Source of the DNA: Vanilla planifolia
Taxonomy: Eukaryota > Streptophyta > Magnoliopsida > Asparagales > Orchidaceae
Direction: 5' to 3'
Assembly: GCA_023846275.1 (NCBI GenBank)
Contig: CM043875.1
Location: forward strand, 6,460,626-6,524,625
DNA length: 64,000 bases
Below are positions 48,898 through 62,824 of this stretch, piece by piece; the first letter of the stretch is position 1; every line of letters starts with the position of its first letter. The notes under the pieces are model-generated. The model made no database searches. It was not told where the DNA came from and worked only from the letters and a program-made list of their open reading frames with translations. A program made the position numbers and the translations under genes.

Positions 48898-50400
48898 TTC
48901 ATCTATTTCTAAATATTTCTATTGAACCAAAATATAGCAGTTGTTTGGAGGTGGGAGACAATGAGAGGATTGAATAGTTAAGTAAAATAATTTTTCTCCT
49001 CGATGCTTTTGCAGAACAACAGGGAATTGGGTTTTGCATGTTTGACCTAATCGTTTACCATGGGAAGGAAAGGGAGCTGGACGAAGTTCGGAAAGACAAC
49101 AGCAAACTTCCCACTTGGAAACAAAGAACACTTGACCAAACCAATAAAAAAAAAATGGCTTTTGCTTGATCTTAGGGACAGCTACCAACCAACCCATGCC
49201 CTTGAAAGTAAATGTCTAGCTTTTGGTGTGTTAGGTTGTGTGAAAATTACCATTGAAAAGGTTTTTTTTGGTTTTTATCTCGAAGTTATCTATTAATGTT
49301 TGATATTGATTACGAGTTTGAAAAAGAGATCTTGAAATTTTTTTTTACGTTAAACAAAATAAAAATTTTAATAAAAATATTTTAAGAAAAAATAAAGTTC
49401 AAAATAAGTTTCTTCAAATACTTCATGTTTAATTGCAACTAAAAAATTTGGAAGATCCATTTGTTTCATTAATTAAGATAGAAAAACCACCAGTACTGTG
49501 AGGTTAAAAATTGGAGCAAGAACACAGCAATATTTGATTTGTTATGATTTGATTATAATATTTAAAATAAAATAAAAATATAGAGATAAAATTATTTTTT
49601 AAATTTTTAAAAACGAATTAAAATAAAAATATTATTATTATGAAATTAAATGATAATTTAGATTTTTTTTTTTAAAATGTAGTGATGCTTTTATTGAAAA
49701 GTTATCACGGTGTGGAAGGCAGGGCTTTGTTTGTACCCAAAAAAAAAAAAAAAAAAAAAACTTACAATCAAATTAAAAAGATAAAAAAAAATAAAATATG
49801 CTTCATAATTTGTTTTAAAAACATTTGTTCAAAAAGATTTAGCCAACCTTTTGACTTGTTTTTATTTTTTTCTAAAACTTGAAAACTTCATCCAATCATC
49901 ATGTGAGAGGACATATATGACCAAATCCATGAATAATTTCTAATGTTCAGCTTTCTAATAAAGTTGGTCACCTAACACCATCCATGGAGTAGATGAAAAA
50001 CAGAGACAGATCAAAACCCTTCTTCTATAAACTTCCATATGTCCTTCTCTTTCAAGGGTTTTAGCAGAGACCATCAAACTCTGATTAAGAAGAGAAGCAG
50101 GGAAGAAATATAAGAAAGAAGTGTGCTTCAAATCTGGTTTATTCTTTTTTCCCCTTGGACTGACTAAGAGGCAGAGCATCTGTCGTTGTCTTCAGCCCAA
50201 GCATTTAAAGCATCTCTTTGATAAGATCAAACTGCTCGAATGAAGGAAGACCTGCAAAAAGCCAACTTGTATGAGCTTTTAATTGAGTAGGATTTTTATG
50301 ATCCTCTGAAAATTGTTTTCGTTTGATTAAGGTATTTTGCAGGTAAATAGCACAATAATAATGTCTAAATCTGAAGATTCGAGGGATGAAATTGACAATT
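48898..50400. other. MYB 3' UTR and downstream intergenic region
   Basis: The opening part is presumably 3' UTR. A poly(A) run of about 22 sits at 49739-49760. The frames at 49060-49296 (plus) and 49955-50179 (minus) have no recognisable domain. Confidence 0.5.
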
Positions 50401-50419
50401 GAAAATAACATTGAACTTA

Positions 50420-50980
50420 ATGGAAAAACGTTTTCTTATGTAAAACCATGTGGATCGCAGGATAACTTTTACTCTCAAGCAAAAATAAAGCTTTAGAAAT
50501 CTCAACAGAGGAACATTAAAGAATTTCTTAAGAAAATTAAAAATACTCTCATCAAGTAAAGGTGAAAAGTGGAGAAAAGATCAAAATTTTCTTTCCTTAT
50601 TCTTATTCTCTTTCTTTGTTTTCCCCTTGCACTAGTTTGAACTATCTTCAACTCAATGTTTGTTAACTTGTGACTAGTGGATTAAGGGAGAATCAAATCA
50701 CCTCTTTATAAGAGTTTATCATGCCTTTTGCCTCCATCTACTGCCATTCATTATATGGTAGCTATAGTCATCCATCATCATGCGTGGCATCATGAGTAAT
50801 CTATCACCAATAAGCACCAATAATAGTAAAAGATGATGGGCTAAAATTTTTATATACGGCCAAACTTATTGGCTCATTGTAAGGGTAGATTTAAATATTG
50901 ACTTTGTTAATTATCTTTAGTAGGACATGTGAAGAATTAATAAAGGTTATTTAAAAGAGTTGGATATTTAATAACCTCTC
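50420..50980 (-). repeat. Probable 3' LTR of the copia remnant at 51-52 kb
   Basis: In minus orientation the pol remnant runs into GAGAGCTAAAGGGAGAGG (about 50976-50994), a good polypurine tract. A sequence containing the TATA-like CTTATAAAGAGG at about 50700-50711 follows. No second LTR was found to confirm the edges. Confidence 0.5.
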
Positions 50981-50999
50981 CCTTTAGCTCTCGAATGGG

Positions 51000-52330
51000 G
51001 AACTTAACAATACATTCATTTAGTAAGAAACCAAAGCCATTCATGTTAGTTGTTTGCATAACTTGAGCTTTTATTTGGAATAATCTTCATCATAATATCT
51101 GACATATTTTGTTGGGGTGAATCTTCAAAATTTCAACTTTAACTGAGTAGCCTAATGTATCTAATGATAACACGCATCAATGAGCTTGGTATGATTATGG
51201 TACATGATATTTTTTTAAGTCAATTTCCTTGTCATAGTAACTTTAATATATTATGCATTTGCAATAGAAAGAGCAATGCCTTTTTGAAGTATAAATAACC
51301 ATGAAATATCTACTACAGAAATAAACAAATAACCATATGTAAGCTTTCTAGTATCAAGGTCACTGCCAGTGTTAGAATTGGTATGACCTTTTAGGATTGA
51401 TCTTGATCCTCCAAAACATGGACACTTCTTGGTACTCTCTCTCTCTCTCAAGTGCTTAAGTATTAACTTCAATGAATCTCAATAAGTATTGTTAGAATTA
51501 GATTAACATTTTCTCACTATATCAACAACATGTTCTAAATATCACCTAATAAGTACCATAGAAGATATCAAACTTCCAACTATTAAGGAATAAGATGTTT
51601 TTTTTCCATTTCTTTTCTATATTTAAATGGGACAAAGCTTCTTGTTAGCTTTGTGTGGCTCCTCTAAGGTACTCTTAAAGATCAAATTTCATGTTAAAAT
51701 TTTCAAGTATTCATTTAATATACTTTTCTTATGATGTTGACAACTTTGCAGTTTTTTGGTGTCACATGCTAACTTCATGCTCAAAATCTATTGAGTAAGA
51801 GTCAAGTCTTTCATGTCAAAGGCCTTAGACAAATCATTCTTCAACATGTTGATCATCTAAATATCTTGGCTTATAATTCAAATATAACACAAGATTGATA
51901 AACTACCTTTTGAGAATGTTTTTGCATGCACACAATGATCTATATAAATCCTACCATACCTAGGCTTATAATAAACGAATCAAACTTCTTGTGCCACTAC
52001 ATGGTGCTTGCTTTATTCCATATAAATTCTTTTTCAACTTGTAGTTCATGTTTTCTTTACCTTTTACTTTGAAATTCTTCTATCTAAACCATATAATGTC
52101 CTCCTCTAAGTCAAAGAAAAAGAAATGCAGACCTCACATCAAGTTTCATGATAATGCCAATCCTTAATCCTTGCAAATGGATGTCATCTTCACTACATCC
52201 AAGCTATTCTTTCATCAAAGTTTATCCCCTATTTTTTAATTAAAACTAAGTAATAAGGAAGAGAATAGTTGTCATAAGAAGATTGAACACTCTAAGAAGT
52301 TTTGATTTCTTTATTCATTATTCTTACACT
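51000..52330 (-). pseudogene. Ty1/copia RT-RNase H remnant (Tork-like)
   Basis: Minus-strand order is as in copia pol. RT has DVRSAFLF for DVKTAFLNG (about 52130), KENMNYKLKKNLYGIKQAP (about 52010-52070), and LYLNYK where catalytic LYVDDM belongs, so the Asp pair is lost. LSTSYEKYIK follows for LSQEKYIEK (about 51740). RNase H at 51251-51472 reads CPCFGGSRSILKGHTNSNTG, then LDTRKLTYGYLF and LQKGIALS, a clear match to CLCFGG...GYTDADMAGD.DxRKSTSGYLF. The tail near 51080 (HPNKICQIL) matches the end of pol. Stops and frameshifts are present throughout. Confidence 0.88.
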
Positions 52331-52419
52331 TTTGAATAATGCTTAAATTCATTGCTTTTTTAAAAAAAATCATATTATTCACTCTTTGACTAAAAATTTA
52401 AAACTGACACATTTTGAGT

Positions 52420-52700
52420 CATTCAGTTCCATACCCATGCTTGAATGCTTGTGTATGGCTTTTGTGCATCATCAACATTGCGAGCATGCAAATTCTATGT
52501 GTGTAGGTGTGACTCGTTATGTGGAACTTATCGTGTACATGGTGCATATGACCTCCAATCCTTATAGCTCACTCATGCATGTCGGGGTTGATACATTTAC
52601 TGGTCATGTATAGCACATGTGACCTAGGTTAGCACTATGCATAGATGGATGCCCGTGTTGTGCTTGATGTAAGGTGCGAGTGCGAGCAATAGCATCTATT
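52420..52700. repeat. GCATG/CATGC/GTGCA-rich segment, LTR-like
   Basis: Word content and layout (dense GCATG, ATGCATG, ACATGTG, then a T-rich run) resemble the segments at 5390-5610 and 10945-11185 within the gypsy LTRs at 5-11 kb. Direct base-for-base alignment is weak, so shared descent is unproven. Confidence 0.4.
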
Positions 52701-53229
52701 GACTTTTTTTGTTTCTTTTTATATTTAAACATTTCCTTCTTTGGGTCTAGGACTATAATAAATCTCTTTATTAGGTACAATCCAAGTTAGATCAAATGAT
52801 TTTAATGTCATGAGCTAAGCCACTTAACCAAAAAATGTCTAAAGAATACTAAAAATGAAATAAAAAGTTAGTTTATAGATAATATAATGTAAGTTCTTAA
52901 GGTTCCATGTCTATAGGATCAAGTAACAATCACCATGTCATAATTAAGTCTAAGATAGGCTTCCATCATTCCATATTAGAGTGTACAACCATGCATATAT
53001 GTTATCACACAAATGGAGTCTCCTGAATCTCTTTATATATCATAGGTGCTTCTTTGTTATAGAACATATCATCAATAGTATTGTTTGATTACATTGCATT
53101 ACACTCTTTCATATCTACCAAATTCATCACAAAATTATTAATTGAATAATATACATTAGAAAATACTCTTTAGTTAAATTATGTATAGGAAAGAAAGTAA
53201 AGATAGGCAAATACATTAAACAAATTGTG

Positions 53230-55190
53230 AAAATCAATGAGAGATCTTTTGTGCCCCAATTAATTACTATAAATCCATCAAATATTGATGCTATAATAAT
53301 GATGGTTTAGCTAGCATCTCATCAATTCATTATTGACTATTATGAGGAGAAACTAAAGATCTATATCGATTATGTAGTCGATGTAGCATATTTCAACAAG
53401 GTTAAAAAATTGCTCATAATATCTACTCTCATATTAAAAGATTAGTAAGGAAAAGATACAAAAACTACTTTGCTTTAGTAGAAGAAGTTGTAAAAAAAGA
53501 ATTATAATTATAAAAAGCACTTTTTGAATGTATAAATTGAGATATTTTCCCTAAAGACTACTAAGATTTCACTTAATAGTGAGACAGAATTTGTAATTGA
53601 TTTAGTACTAGTGTAGAATCAATCTTTAAAGCACCATAAAAGATGACACCCCTAACCTTACAAAAAATAAAGGTATAATTATAATTATTAATTAAAAAGA
53701 GTTTCATTAGACTTAGTGTGTCCCCATAAGGTTCACTTATATTGTCTGTAAAAAGGAAAGATGGAAGTTTAAAAATATCTAATGACTTGATTAAGACCAT
53801 AATTAAGAATTGATATCTAATACCCATAATAGATGAACTATTTAACCAATTGTAGGTAGATATATTATTTTAAAAATTGACTTAAGATTTAGTTATCAAT
53901 ATTTGAAGATTAGAAAATAAGACATCCGAAAAACTATTTTTAGAAGATATATAGTTATTTTGAATTTATTGTATTGTCATTTGAGTTAATGAATGCTCTA
54001 ACAATTTTCATGGACTTAAAAATAAGGTTTTCAAGTAATGGTTATATTAGTTTATTATTTTTATTATTGATGATATATTGATATATTATAGGTATGAAGT
54101 AGAGAACAAGAAGCATTTATATATAGCACTATAATTACTATAAGAATATTAATTAAATGTCAAGATTTAAAACATAAGTTTTTGCTAGATAATGTATTAT
54201 TCTTAGGGAATTTAATTGTAGAAGGAATCTCTATTGATTCCTATAAAGTAGTAGCAATTATAGAATAACCTAAGACAACAAATGTGACTTAATAAGCTTT
54301 CTTAGTTTAGTTAGGTATTACAAAAAACTTTGCCAAGGGCTTTTCTCAAATTGTAATGCCACTGATGAAATTAACTCAAGAGATAATACCGTTTTTGTGG
54401 TCCTCATATTATGAAAGGAGTTTTCAACCTTTAAAGAAGTTGATCACAACACTTATCCTTGCATTACTAGAAAGTGACGTGAAATTTTAGGTGTATAATA
54501 TGTGTCTTCATAAGGACTTGAATGTGTATTAATGAAAAATAATATAATAATAATGTATGCTTTAAGATAATTAAAACCTCATTTAAACTTGCTCAAATTG
54601 TATGGAGACATTACTTATATGATAGAAGATTTCAAATTTTTGTTGATCAACAAATGCTAAAATGCATCTTTAAACAAAAAGAGTCAAATTTGAGATAATG
54701 AAGATGGCTAAAACACTGAAACATTATGCAATAAAAATCATTTTTTCCTCCAAGAAAAGTTGGTATTGTAGCTGATGAATTTGGCTTGAAGGTAAGTCTT
54801 AATCTTAATAGCATGGTATCTATCTTGAAGAAAGTTTAGATTGTTATGGAGATAAATCATCTCAACTTAAATGTAGTATCATTATCTACTAGAAGAAAAT
54901 TCTTCTTATTAGCTATTATATTAGATTAGTTATAGACTTTGAAATATGTTTAAGATAATAATAAAGATACCTAATGAAGAAAATGTTAAAACTTTTAAAG
55001 AAAAAATGGACTTAAATCAATTTGCAAAGGGAGCCTTATTCTACAAAAATAGAATATTCATTCATGTTATTGAGGAATGGAAAGAATCTTCATGAAAGAT
55101 GCTCATAGAATTAGATAGGCAACACATCAAGGAATGACAAAATGTACTAAGATCTGAAGTACGGATTTAGGTGTTTTTTCATGAAGAAGG
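53230..55190 (+). pseudogene. Ty3/gypsy pol remnant: RT, RNase H, start of integrase
   Basis: Plus-strand reading matches gypsy pol in order. ETEFVIDLVL (about 53584) stands for REIEFCIDLVPG and YSYFEFIVLSFELMNALTIF (about 53950-54010) for HYEFLVMSFGLTNAPAVF. IDDILIY at 54066-54086 keeps the catalytic Asp pair. LFLGNLIVEGISIDSYKV follows (about 54210), then NFAKGFSQIVMPLMKLTQ and IWRHYLYDRRFQIFVDQQ. After these comes KQKESNLR for TQKELNLRQRRW, with a degraded GxANVVADALSR. QNVLRSEV near 55140 is the start of the integrase zinc region, where similarity stops. Many stops; no LTR pair located. Confidence 0.88.
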
Positions 55191-55440
55191 AATCAATTTT
55201 TTTTACTTTTTTATTTTACTTTTATTTTGATTTACCTTTTTATACTTTTACATGTACTTATTATACTTTTAATTACTTTTGCTTATACTTATTATACCTT
55301 TACTTATACTTTTTATAATTTTACTTGTACTTATTATGCTTTTATTTTTATTTATTATGATTTTATTGATACTTAATATTCTTAACTTACACTTATTACT
55401 TATTTTATTTCATAATAACTTATACTTAATATATTTAAAT
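55191..55440. repeat. Degenerate T-rich minisatellite
   Basis: Variants of ACTTATTATACTTTTACTTAT recur about ten times with a period near 24-26 bp. The array abuts the broken end of the gypsy integrase. Confidence 0.85.
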
Positions 55441-57426
55441 GGTTAACTAGTTAATTTTACTAAACTACTGAAAAAGATTATGCTCTTCTTAGAGAAAATG
55501 GATACATACTAATTGTGTCATATAATTATAATTATAATTAAATGGCTACTAGTCAAGCACAATATCTTTTAACCACTACCAACATAATGATTCTCCTTTA
55601 TCAAGTTACCATTAATTGTTTGACTCAATTTTTTTATCCTCAATAACTACCATACACATATCCAAGTTTTTTTTTATCACCTTTTCTATTTCCCACAATT
55701 CAATTTTTTAGTATTTTTGGATTACTTTTTTTGTATACAATTATGTCACTACTTTGGATTTTTTATGAGGATTTGGTAAGATTATTTATTGCTTACACTC
55801 TGTACTCGTGTGACCTTTATCTTATTAATCACTTTATTTGAATTAAGTATCATTAAACCATTTTTTGGTATTTTTTGTGTACTGTTGAAGAGGTTGTAGG
55901 CCTAGCCTATGGAGCAAATTCTATGTTGTTCTCGATCTCCTCTTAGTTAAGATTATATTGGATATGTATCTTTAACAAGTTATTTTTAAATTTCTCATAT
56001 GTATCATTTATATTATATTTTCTCCAAACATGTATAGGTTAATCCTCCTTAATGTTACTTATTATGGCATACTTTGTCACCCATCTGGCATCACATATTA
56101 TTGTACTTGTACGATTATACCATCATACATGTATGAAGCACATAGCCTTTCTTTATCCTCAGATTCAATAGACACCTCTTGGATTTTATAAGAATCATAT
56201 TATATGACAAAGAAGATTATAGTTATAGAAATTCTTAGCAATTAATATCCTCTATTTTATCATAGCATTGTATAAGTATAATTAAGAAAATCGTATTATA
56301 TGAAGCTTTTTAGCTCTCATAATTACCAAATTCAAATTTTGATCTCTCTCTCTCTTTTAAGTGAGATCATACATGAATGAAATAAAAAATTGTATTATAT
56401 GATTAAAAAAATATTTCTTTCAGATCAAGATCACCTAGTTCAAATGCATGTTTAATGATGAGTGAAATAGTTATACTTTTATGATATGCATATTGTAAAA
56501 CATAATAAAACTCATATTTGATACGCATTAAGGAAAACAAGGATTCTATTTGTATAATCAGAAGAGCATACTATATAAACATGCAAAATATCAACTTATA
56601 GTTAGATCGCTAAGCTTGACTCTTTATCTAATCCTTAAAATGAACTAATTGTACAAGTACAATAATAATATCTTACCTTATGATTAGTATAATATTATCA
56701 ATTTATACTTAGATCACTTAATTTACTATTCTTATTTGATGGAGCTTTGATAAGTGATCTCATCTATCATCTTATGTTAATTATAAGTACCTTTATATGT
56801 AAAGAAACTAAGATGAAATACATGCTCCATGAAATCTAAATATGTGAAGAATTGCTTTAAAAACATCTAAATTTATACTCAAAATCTCATAGAATTCTAA
56901 TACTTTAAGTAAATTATTATATATCTTATATTTAAATATAAAAATAAAAATGACAAAATAATTTTCTTTTGTTTGCTCAAGCTTTGTATTTCTCTTGATA
57001 TTAGTTATGGTTAACACCAAAACATCACTAATAAACTTCTTGAGTTAATAAATAAACTCTTTAATTGATTCATTTATTTAATTTTAAGATGTATAATCTA
57101 AAATACTTCAATAAAAATATTAATAAAATAATAATAGTTTTATTATTATAAAACTAATAGTATAGGGACTAACTGTTCAACCAACCATATGTGGTATGTG
57201 ATAACTTATAACTTTTATATACTATTATTCATTTTATTTCTATTTTTAGTTAATGTTTTTTTTGGAAAAGAGTCAAATATTTTTTAATTGCATAATTAGA
57301 AATATATAAAATTAATAAAAATAAAGTTTTAATATGTAAGTTGTTCATATAAGTATTGAATTATTGTGATATTTAGAGAAAACCTAGGATAGATGTCACA
57401 AGAGACTAACTACATGCCATCTTTGT
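55441..57426. other. AT-rich non-genic region with copia-LTR-like words
   Basis: No gene was found. Around 56050-56700 there are repeated words (TTGTACTTGTACGATTATA, AATTGTACAAGTACAAT, ATTGTATTATATGA) of the kind that fill the copia LTRs elsewhere. Part of this may be an LTR fragment. Confidence 0.4.
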
Positions 57427-57640
57427 TTAAGTAACATCCTCCAAATATTTCCAAAGGAAATGACAAGCATTTATAAAACACAAGATTGAATACAGTGTCA
57501 CTGACCATTGTTTTCTATACCTGATGTATTTTTGATTGAAATTCTTCCACTTAGTTGTAGGCATCATTTTTGGCTTATAATCCTCTCTATTATGTGGAGC
57601 ATAGAGGTACTTACATAATAAGATGTTCTTCATCTTAGCC
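57427..57640 (-). pseudogene. Copia gag N-terminal remnant
   Basis: The minus-strand frame reads KNILLCKYLYAP, then PTTKWKNFNQKYIRYRKQW and CHFLWKYLEDV. This order matches the N-terminal part of many plant copia gags (MKDxLxxKxLxxP...DEEWKKLNRKAxGxIRxxL...AxxLWxKLEDLY). Only this exon-sized piece survives. Confidence 0.7.
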
Positions 57641-58445
57641 TTCTAGATTTTTTAGTTTGACCTAACAAACAAATTGCCATTGTAGTTATGTTCTCAAACT
57701 TGATCAATAGAACTAGCAACTATACTTTGATACAACTATTATCTATTATTGTATGTCACTTACAAAGTAATCTAATATTAGCGATCACCAATATTGGTAA
57801 AAGATTATTGATTAAAATTTATGCACAAGAAAAAACTATTTGATTTATTGTAATTGCAAATTTTATAGTTGATTTTTTATTACTTTTTAATGTATGCATG
57901 AAGGACAAAAAATGTAAGTGAAAAAATTGGATATTCAATAGTTTTTTCATATTTGAAGACATGCTTGTATTGAGAGCTACAAAATTAACTTGAAGATAAA
58001 AAATTGGATCAATTATGGTGGATCCAAGTTTTATGAGCCAAATTTTATTGTATTCAGAACTAAATACTATGAACCAATGATGAGACAAGAATGAATTTGA
58101 TTAAATTAACTTAAAATAAGTTAAAATGACAACACTTCTATGTATATAAATATAATAAATACTATACATATTTTTCTATGTATATATAAATTAATTCATA
58201 AGATAATATATACATATATTTGTAATCTAGAAAAATCAATAACCAAGATAAACATAGCAAATATTACAATCTAATCACACTATTATCATTCAAGGTTTTA
58301 AATTCTATTTGTTCTAATTAGATTTATTTTACATTAGATCATTAATAGCCCTAGTAGTAACTGATAAATTTTAAAAAATAAGATTTCAATCTTTTGGTTT
58401 ATGTAAATTGTAAACTTAAAGTGAAGACTTACTATGAGCATAAGA

Positions 58446-58464
58446 AAAAAAAAAAAAAAAAAAA
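58446..58464. repeat. Poly(A) run
   Basis: About 19 consecutive A on the plus strand, seen directly. No retrotransposed gene was found beside it. Confidence 0.9.
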
Positions 58465-59009
58465 GATTATAACAACAAAAAATAACAAAAATAATGAACT
58501 ATCTTTTTAAGTGTTAGAATCCACAATATTAGGTATGTTTGGTAGGAGCTTTTCAAAGTAGATTTATTTTTTTAGTTTTAAGAGAAAAAAATTCTAAATA
58601 ATTTTCATAAACATGTAATTGACAGCTTGACATGGAATGAAACCTACATACAAAAGAACTTAAGTTTGAGCTTAACAAAAGGAAATCATTTGTGTGAAAA
58701 TGAAATCCCTTTTCATTAAAAAATACCATCTTTTGGTTATCGAAATAAGCTAACCTATCAAAAATCAAAGTTCTCAAACAAAGGAAATGATGGCTACATA
58801 TCGCTTATCCATGGATTAACGCAGTCAACAGACTTAATTTGATCTCAACCACTTTTGGAGTTTTTTAGTAGGACCACATTGTGTGAATCAAATAAATAAT
58901 TTTTTTTTTCTCACATGAAAATAGTATAATAATTTCAAATAAATAATTTAGAAAGAAGATGCCAGATTAGAGATGCTACAACAGCAAATACAAAATGTAC
59001 GAGCATCCA

Positions 59010-59168
59010 ATGCAACAACCAACGCAAAGCTCGTTAAAATACGACAGGATTCCTGTCAACTACGTCGAGGAGAGCTTGGAAACGGTAAGCATAAAAGACA
59101 ACGGTAACAATTGGAAACTCTCATTTCATGCATGGACACATGGGTGCCGTGCTGTTTGGATGTCATAA
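59010..59168 (+). other. Exon-like 52-codon frame, unidentified
   Basis: A short GC-richer island in AT-rich DNA has a frame MQQPTQSSLKYDRIPVNYVE and onward. A good splice-donor-like ACG|GTAAGC lies at about 59089. It matches no family I recognise. It could be a relic of a host exon, an element UTR or chance. Confidence 0.25.
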
Positions 59169-60930
59169 TAAGAAAGATATTTTTGAACATATTAAAAAAA
59201 TATTATGAAGACTTTATATATATTATAAAATTGTTTATATAATTCTTAACTATAAAAAATAGTTAGATTTCACTTTCATCTATTTTTATGTATTTGCTTT
59301 TTCTTTTGAAATATCAGTTTTAATTTAAATTCTAAGCATTTTTTTTTATTTTTAATGAAAATATATCTTAACGTCTAGTAATTTGCCACTACTATGATAA
59401 TTTTTAATGAAAATATATCTTATAACAATCTACTTACAAAAAAATAACCCAAGACATAAATAAATTTTTGTAAATTACTTATATATTATAATAGACAAGA
59501 TACTCTTTTAACTTTTCATAGAATTTATACTATATGACTAAACACTAGACCTATTCTACCAATAGAACAAGGAAACAAAATAGAGAAAATAAATAATTGA
59601 GTTTAAGAGACATGGGCCATAAGGATTGTTGGTGCCTCCTCAATGCTCTTAGTGGTGGATCAAAGAGGGTGCATTAGTAGTAGTTGGAAAAGGGGAAATT
59701 AAGGGAAGTGGGTGTTGATTGAGATTGTGGATGATAATAGGAAACTTATGGTTGGTGATGTTGGATCATTATTATGATTTAGACACCATGATTCTTTGAA
59801 TCTAATTTTAGATTAATTGTGAAAAGATAGGATAAATGTCTTGTGGTGAGATCAGAAGTAGTAAATAATAACTATGGTGATGATAAAGATAAATTTAAGT
59901 CATACTTCTAATATCTTTTGATTTTAGCCTAAAATAATCTAGATTATAATCTAGGGATGTGCACACAAACATGTACAATAAGAAACCTAGTTTTAATAAA
60001 AAATAATGTTAAGTAACAATTATTCTACTTCACTTTTAATTCCAAGGAAAGATTTAAAATAAATTTTAATATAAAACCCTATACCAAAAGCAAAATAAAG
60101 AAAATACCTTTCTTAAGTTAAAAAATACAAAAATTGGAAAAATAAAAATATAATAAGGGTATTATATATGACTAATTATAACTCAAATAAAACAAAACTA
60201 TCACCAAATTAAGTAAATTCAAATATGAGTCCAACAAATCAACTTAATATCATCATTGTAATGCATCCTTATCGACATCATTAAGAGCTCTTGAAATAAC
60301 AAAAATAAGAGAAACATACAAGACCCAATCATAATCTACAGAAATAATCAAATAAAATACTAGATTTCTCTAACATAATCCACACTTACTCCTTTCCATC
60401 TAAAAAAACTCTTCCATAAGAACATAATGAGTCTTCCATTACTACAAAGAGAGTAGAGATGATCTAATACTACAGAATGGTGCTGAGGTATAGTCCTTAA
60501 CTAAGGGAGTCACAATGGAATTAGACAATGATGACTAGTGAATTGTTGAGAAGCTATATGGAATGAGGAAAGTACCATCAATGAGACATTTGTTAATGGG
60601 ACATGAAATTGAGATATGGATTCTATGGTATTCACATGGTCTAGGTAAGGGTTGAGCTAAGATAGTGCACTTGTATGATCGATGTTGGGATCAAAAGTAC
60701 TATGACATTAAGTATTTACAAATACAAAGGGGCCTAGCGATTAGGTGTGCCTATTGAGTAGGTGTTGCATGTGGAATCAATAATGGTGAGGTGCAAGTGA
60801 TGGAAGTCATGTGGATTAATTTTAGTAAATAGTAAGTATTGTAATTGGGTATGATGTTTGCAAGGGTCCACAGTGGCTACATGATGTACGATTGGCTTCA
60901 AGGAGGCACAATAGTAGATGTGAGAAGTAT
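59169..60930. other. AT-rich non-genic region
   Basis: No recognisable gene or element protein. The minus frame at 60734-60943 crosses into the LTR that starts at 60931 and is spurious. Confidence 0.5.
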
Positions 60931-60969
60931 TGTTACACCCCATTTTTTCCTAGGCTGATTTTTGGCATA

Positions 60970-61004
<35 letters not shown>

Positions 61005-61926
61005 TATAGACAGCTCAGATCGTCCCATACCAACCTGAGTAGCCTACGAAAAACATAGGATATAACACATCATTACACACCTACCTTCCTTAACAATGTG
61101 GATCCCATCTCCCGGGTACACCGTCAAGTCAGGTTCATGACTCCTGAGTTAACAGATGGACTCGCGCAATGTTACTCCTACTAGACCAAATACTCCTTAC
61201 CCACACCGGTAGGAGAACCGATCTAATAGAAGTCTGAACCCCCACGGTTAAGTTCCATAGTCATGTAATGACCTCACTATCAAACGGAAGATATATAACA
61301 TCCACAGATAAATGTAGCACTCCACTCACCATACTCCAAGACAATAAGATAAGACAGTAAATGGAACTACATTACAAGAATAAGATACAAGTCCACAAGT
61401 GTAATATTGTTCATCCAGATACATAATTCCGAATTATCCTCAAATTATATGTAACATATGAGAATAACAGTCTCACTGAACATCCAACAGCAACAATCAA
61501 CTAACCAGAATATCTCAGACAATCACCAATCAGAAATCCTTCACAAGCCTGCTGACCACGATCCCACCTAATCCGGTAGCGTCAAGTCTGCCGAGCCACT
61601 GAAAATATATAATACAGGAATGAGCTACGCCCAGTAGGAAAGTCAGCTAGTAAAACTCACATGCAAGAGAAGGATAATAGCAAAAATACAGGAATACAGC
61701 ATAACAATGTACGGTGGATAGGCACTCTCAGTCCCAGACTCCGACCAACCACAGCCACCCCAGTCACACCAGAGTAGCTCTCCTCTGGGCTACCAGGCAA
61801 CGTGCCAGTGGGAACGCCCATCTCGAAACACGCATGGCGCCTAAGCACCCGACACCGCAGTGTCTCTCGTCAATCAATCTCCTGGAGACTATAGACAAAT
61901 CCAGTCACAAAATCTCTAGCCAACGT

Positions 61927-62025
61927 GAGACACCCCTGCCACCCTAAGGCGCGCAGGCCTACACACTTGGCTAGCCACTGCGAGACACCCCTGCCACCCT
62001 CAGGCGCGCAGGCCTACACACATGG
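61927..62025. repeat. Tandem duplication in LTR copy 2 (55-bp period)
   Basis: A 44-bp sequence beginning GAGACACCCCTGCCACCCT is present at 61927-61970 and 61982-62025 with very few differences. The sister LTR has one version of the 3' part only. Confidence 0.9.
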
Positions 62026-62824
62026 ACCAGGAGAGATCGACTCAGCCACCGTCCCAAAGAGTCCTCTACCAACAACTTCCATAGAAGCTCACGCCCCTAC
62101 AGTCATTGCCAATCTCTAACTCCAAGATCCGGCAACATGTATCCAGGTACAACAAGGCGCATACCAGTCACATGTATACTGTGGAAGCTAAGTCTGAACC
62201 GCACAGTTACCTACCACAACTACCCTAAAACATCATATAGGGTCTATAGTAGTCCGGTCCAGTATGCCAATCCATAAAATATGCCAACACTGAGTAAACT
62301 GACTCAATCCATGTCAATGCCATCCAAGTAACATAAACTGTATAGAAATTCTGACTATTCTGGTAACACTTACCCAAGTGTCACACTTCCTTCCAACTGA
62401 TCCAGCTGTACTGAATTTATAGATAATTTCCAACAGTAACTTTCAACTTGTCTATGTGATTTCCCTAAATCACATTTTTCTCGTTTCAGGAAATTTTAAA
62501 TTTCAACTTCAATTTCTGCCCTTTATCCATTTTCCGAAATTCGAAATAAATTTCCAAATAAAATTTAAATTCCACATATATCCTTTTTCCGAAAATTCGG
62601 ATTAATAAATTCCACATATATCCTGTTTTTTTCCAAAAATTCGGATTAATTTCTGAATTAATTTAAAAATTCCAAAAAATCAAATTCTGCCCTTTCTTAA
62701 TTTTCCGAAATTCGGAATAAATTTCCGAATTAAAATTTAAATTCACATATATCCATTTTCCGAAAATTCGGATTTATTTCCGAATTAAGTTTTTCCTTCG
62801 CCATTCGTCCGCGCCCGCGTTCCG

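Noticed and set aside
49980..50260. Possible small-RNA precursor (purine-rich plus strand with GAAGAGAAGCAGGGAAG)
   Set aside because: No self-complementary arm could be found by eye and no known miRNA matches.
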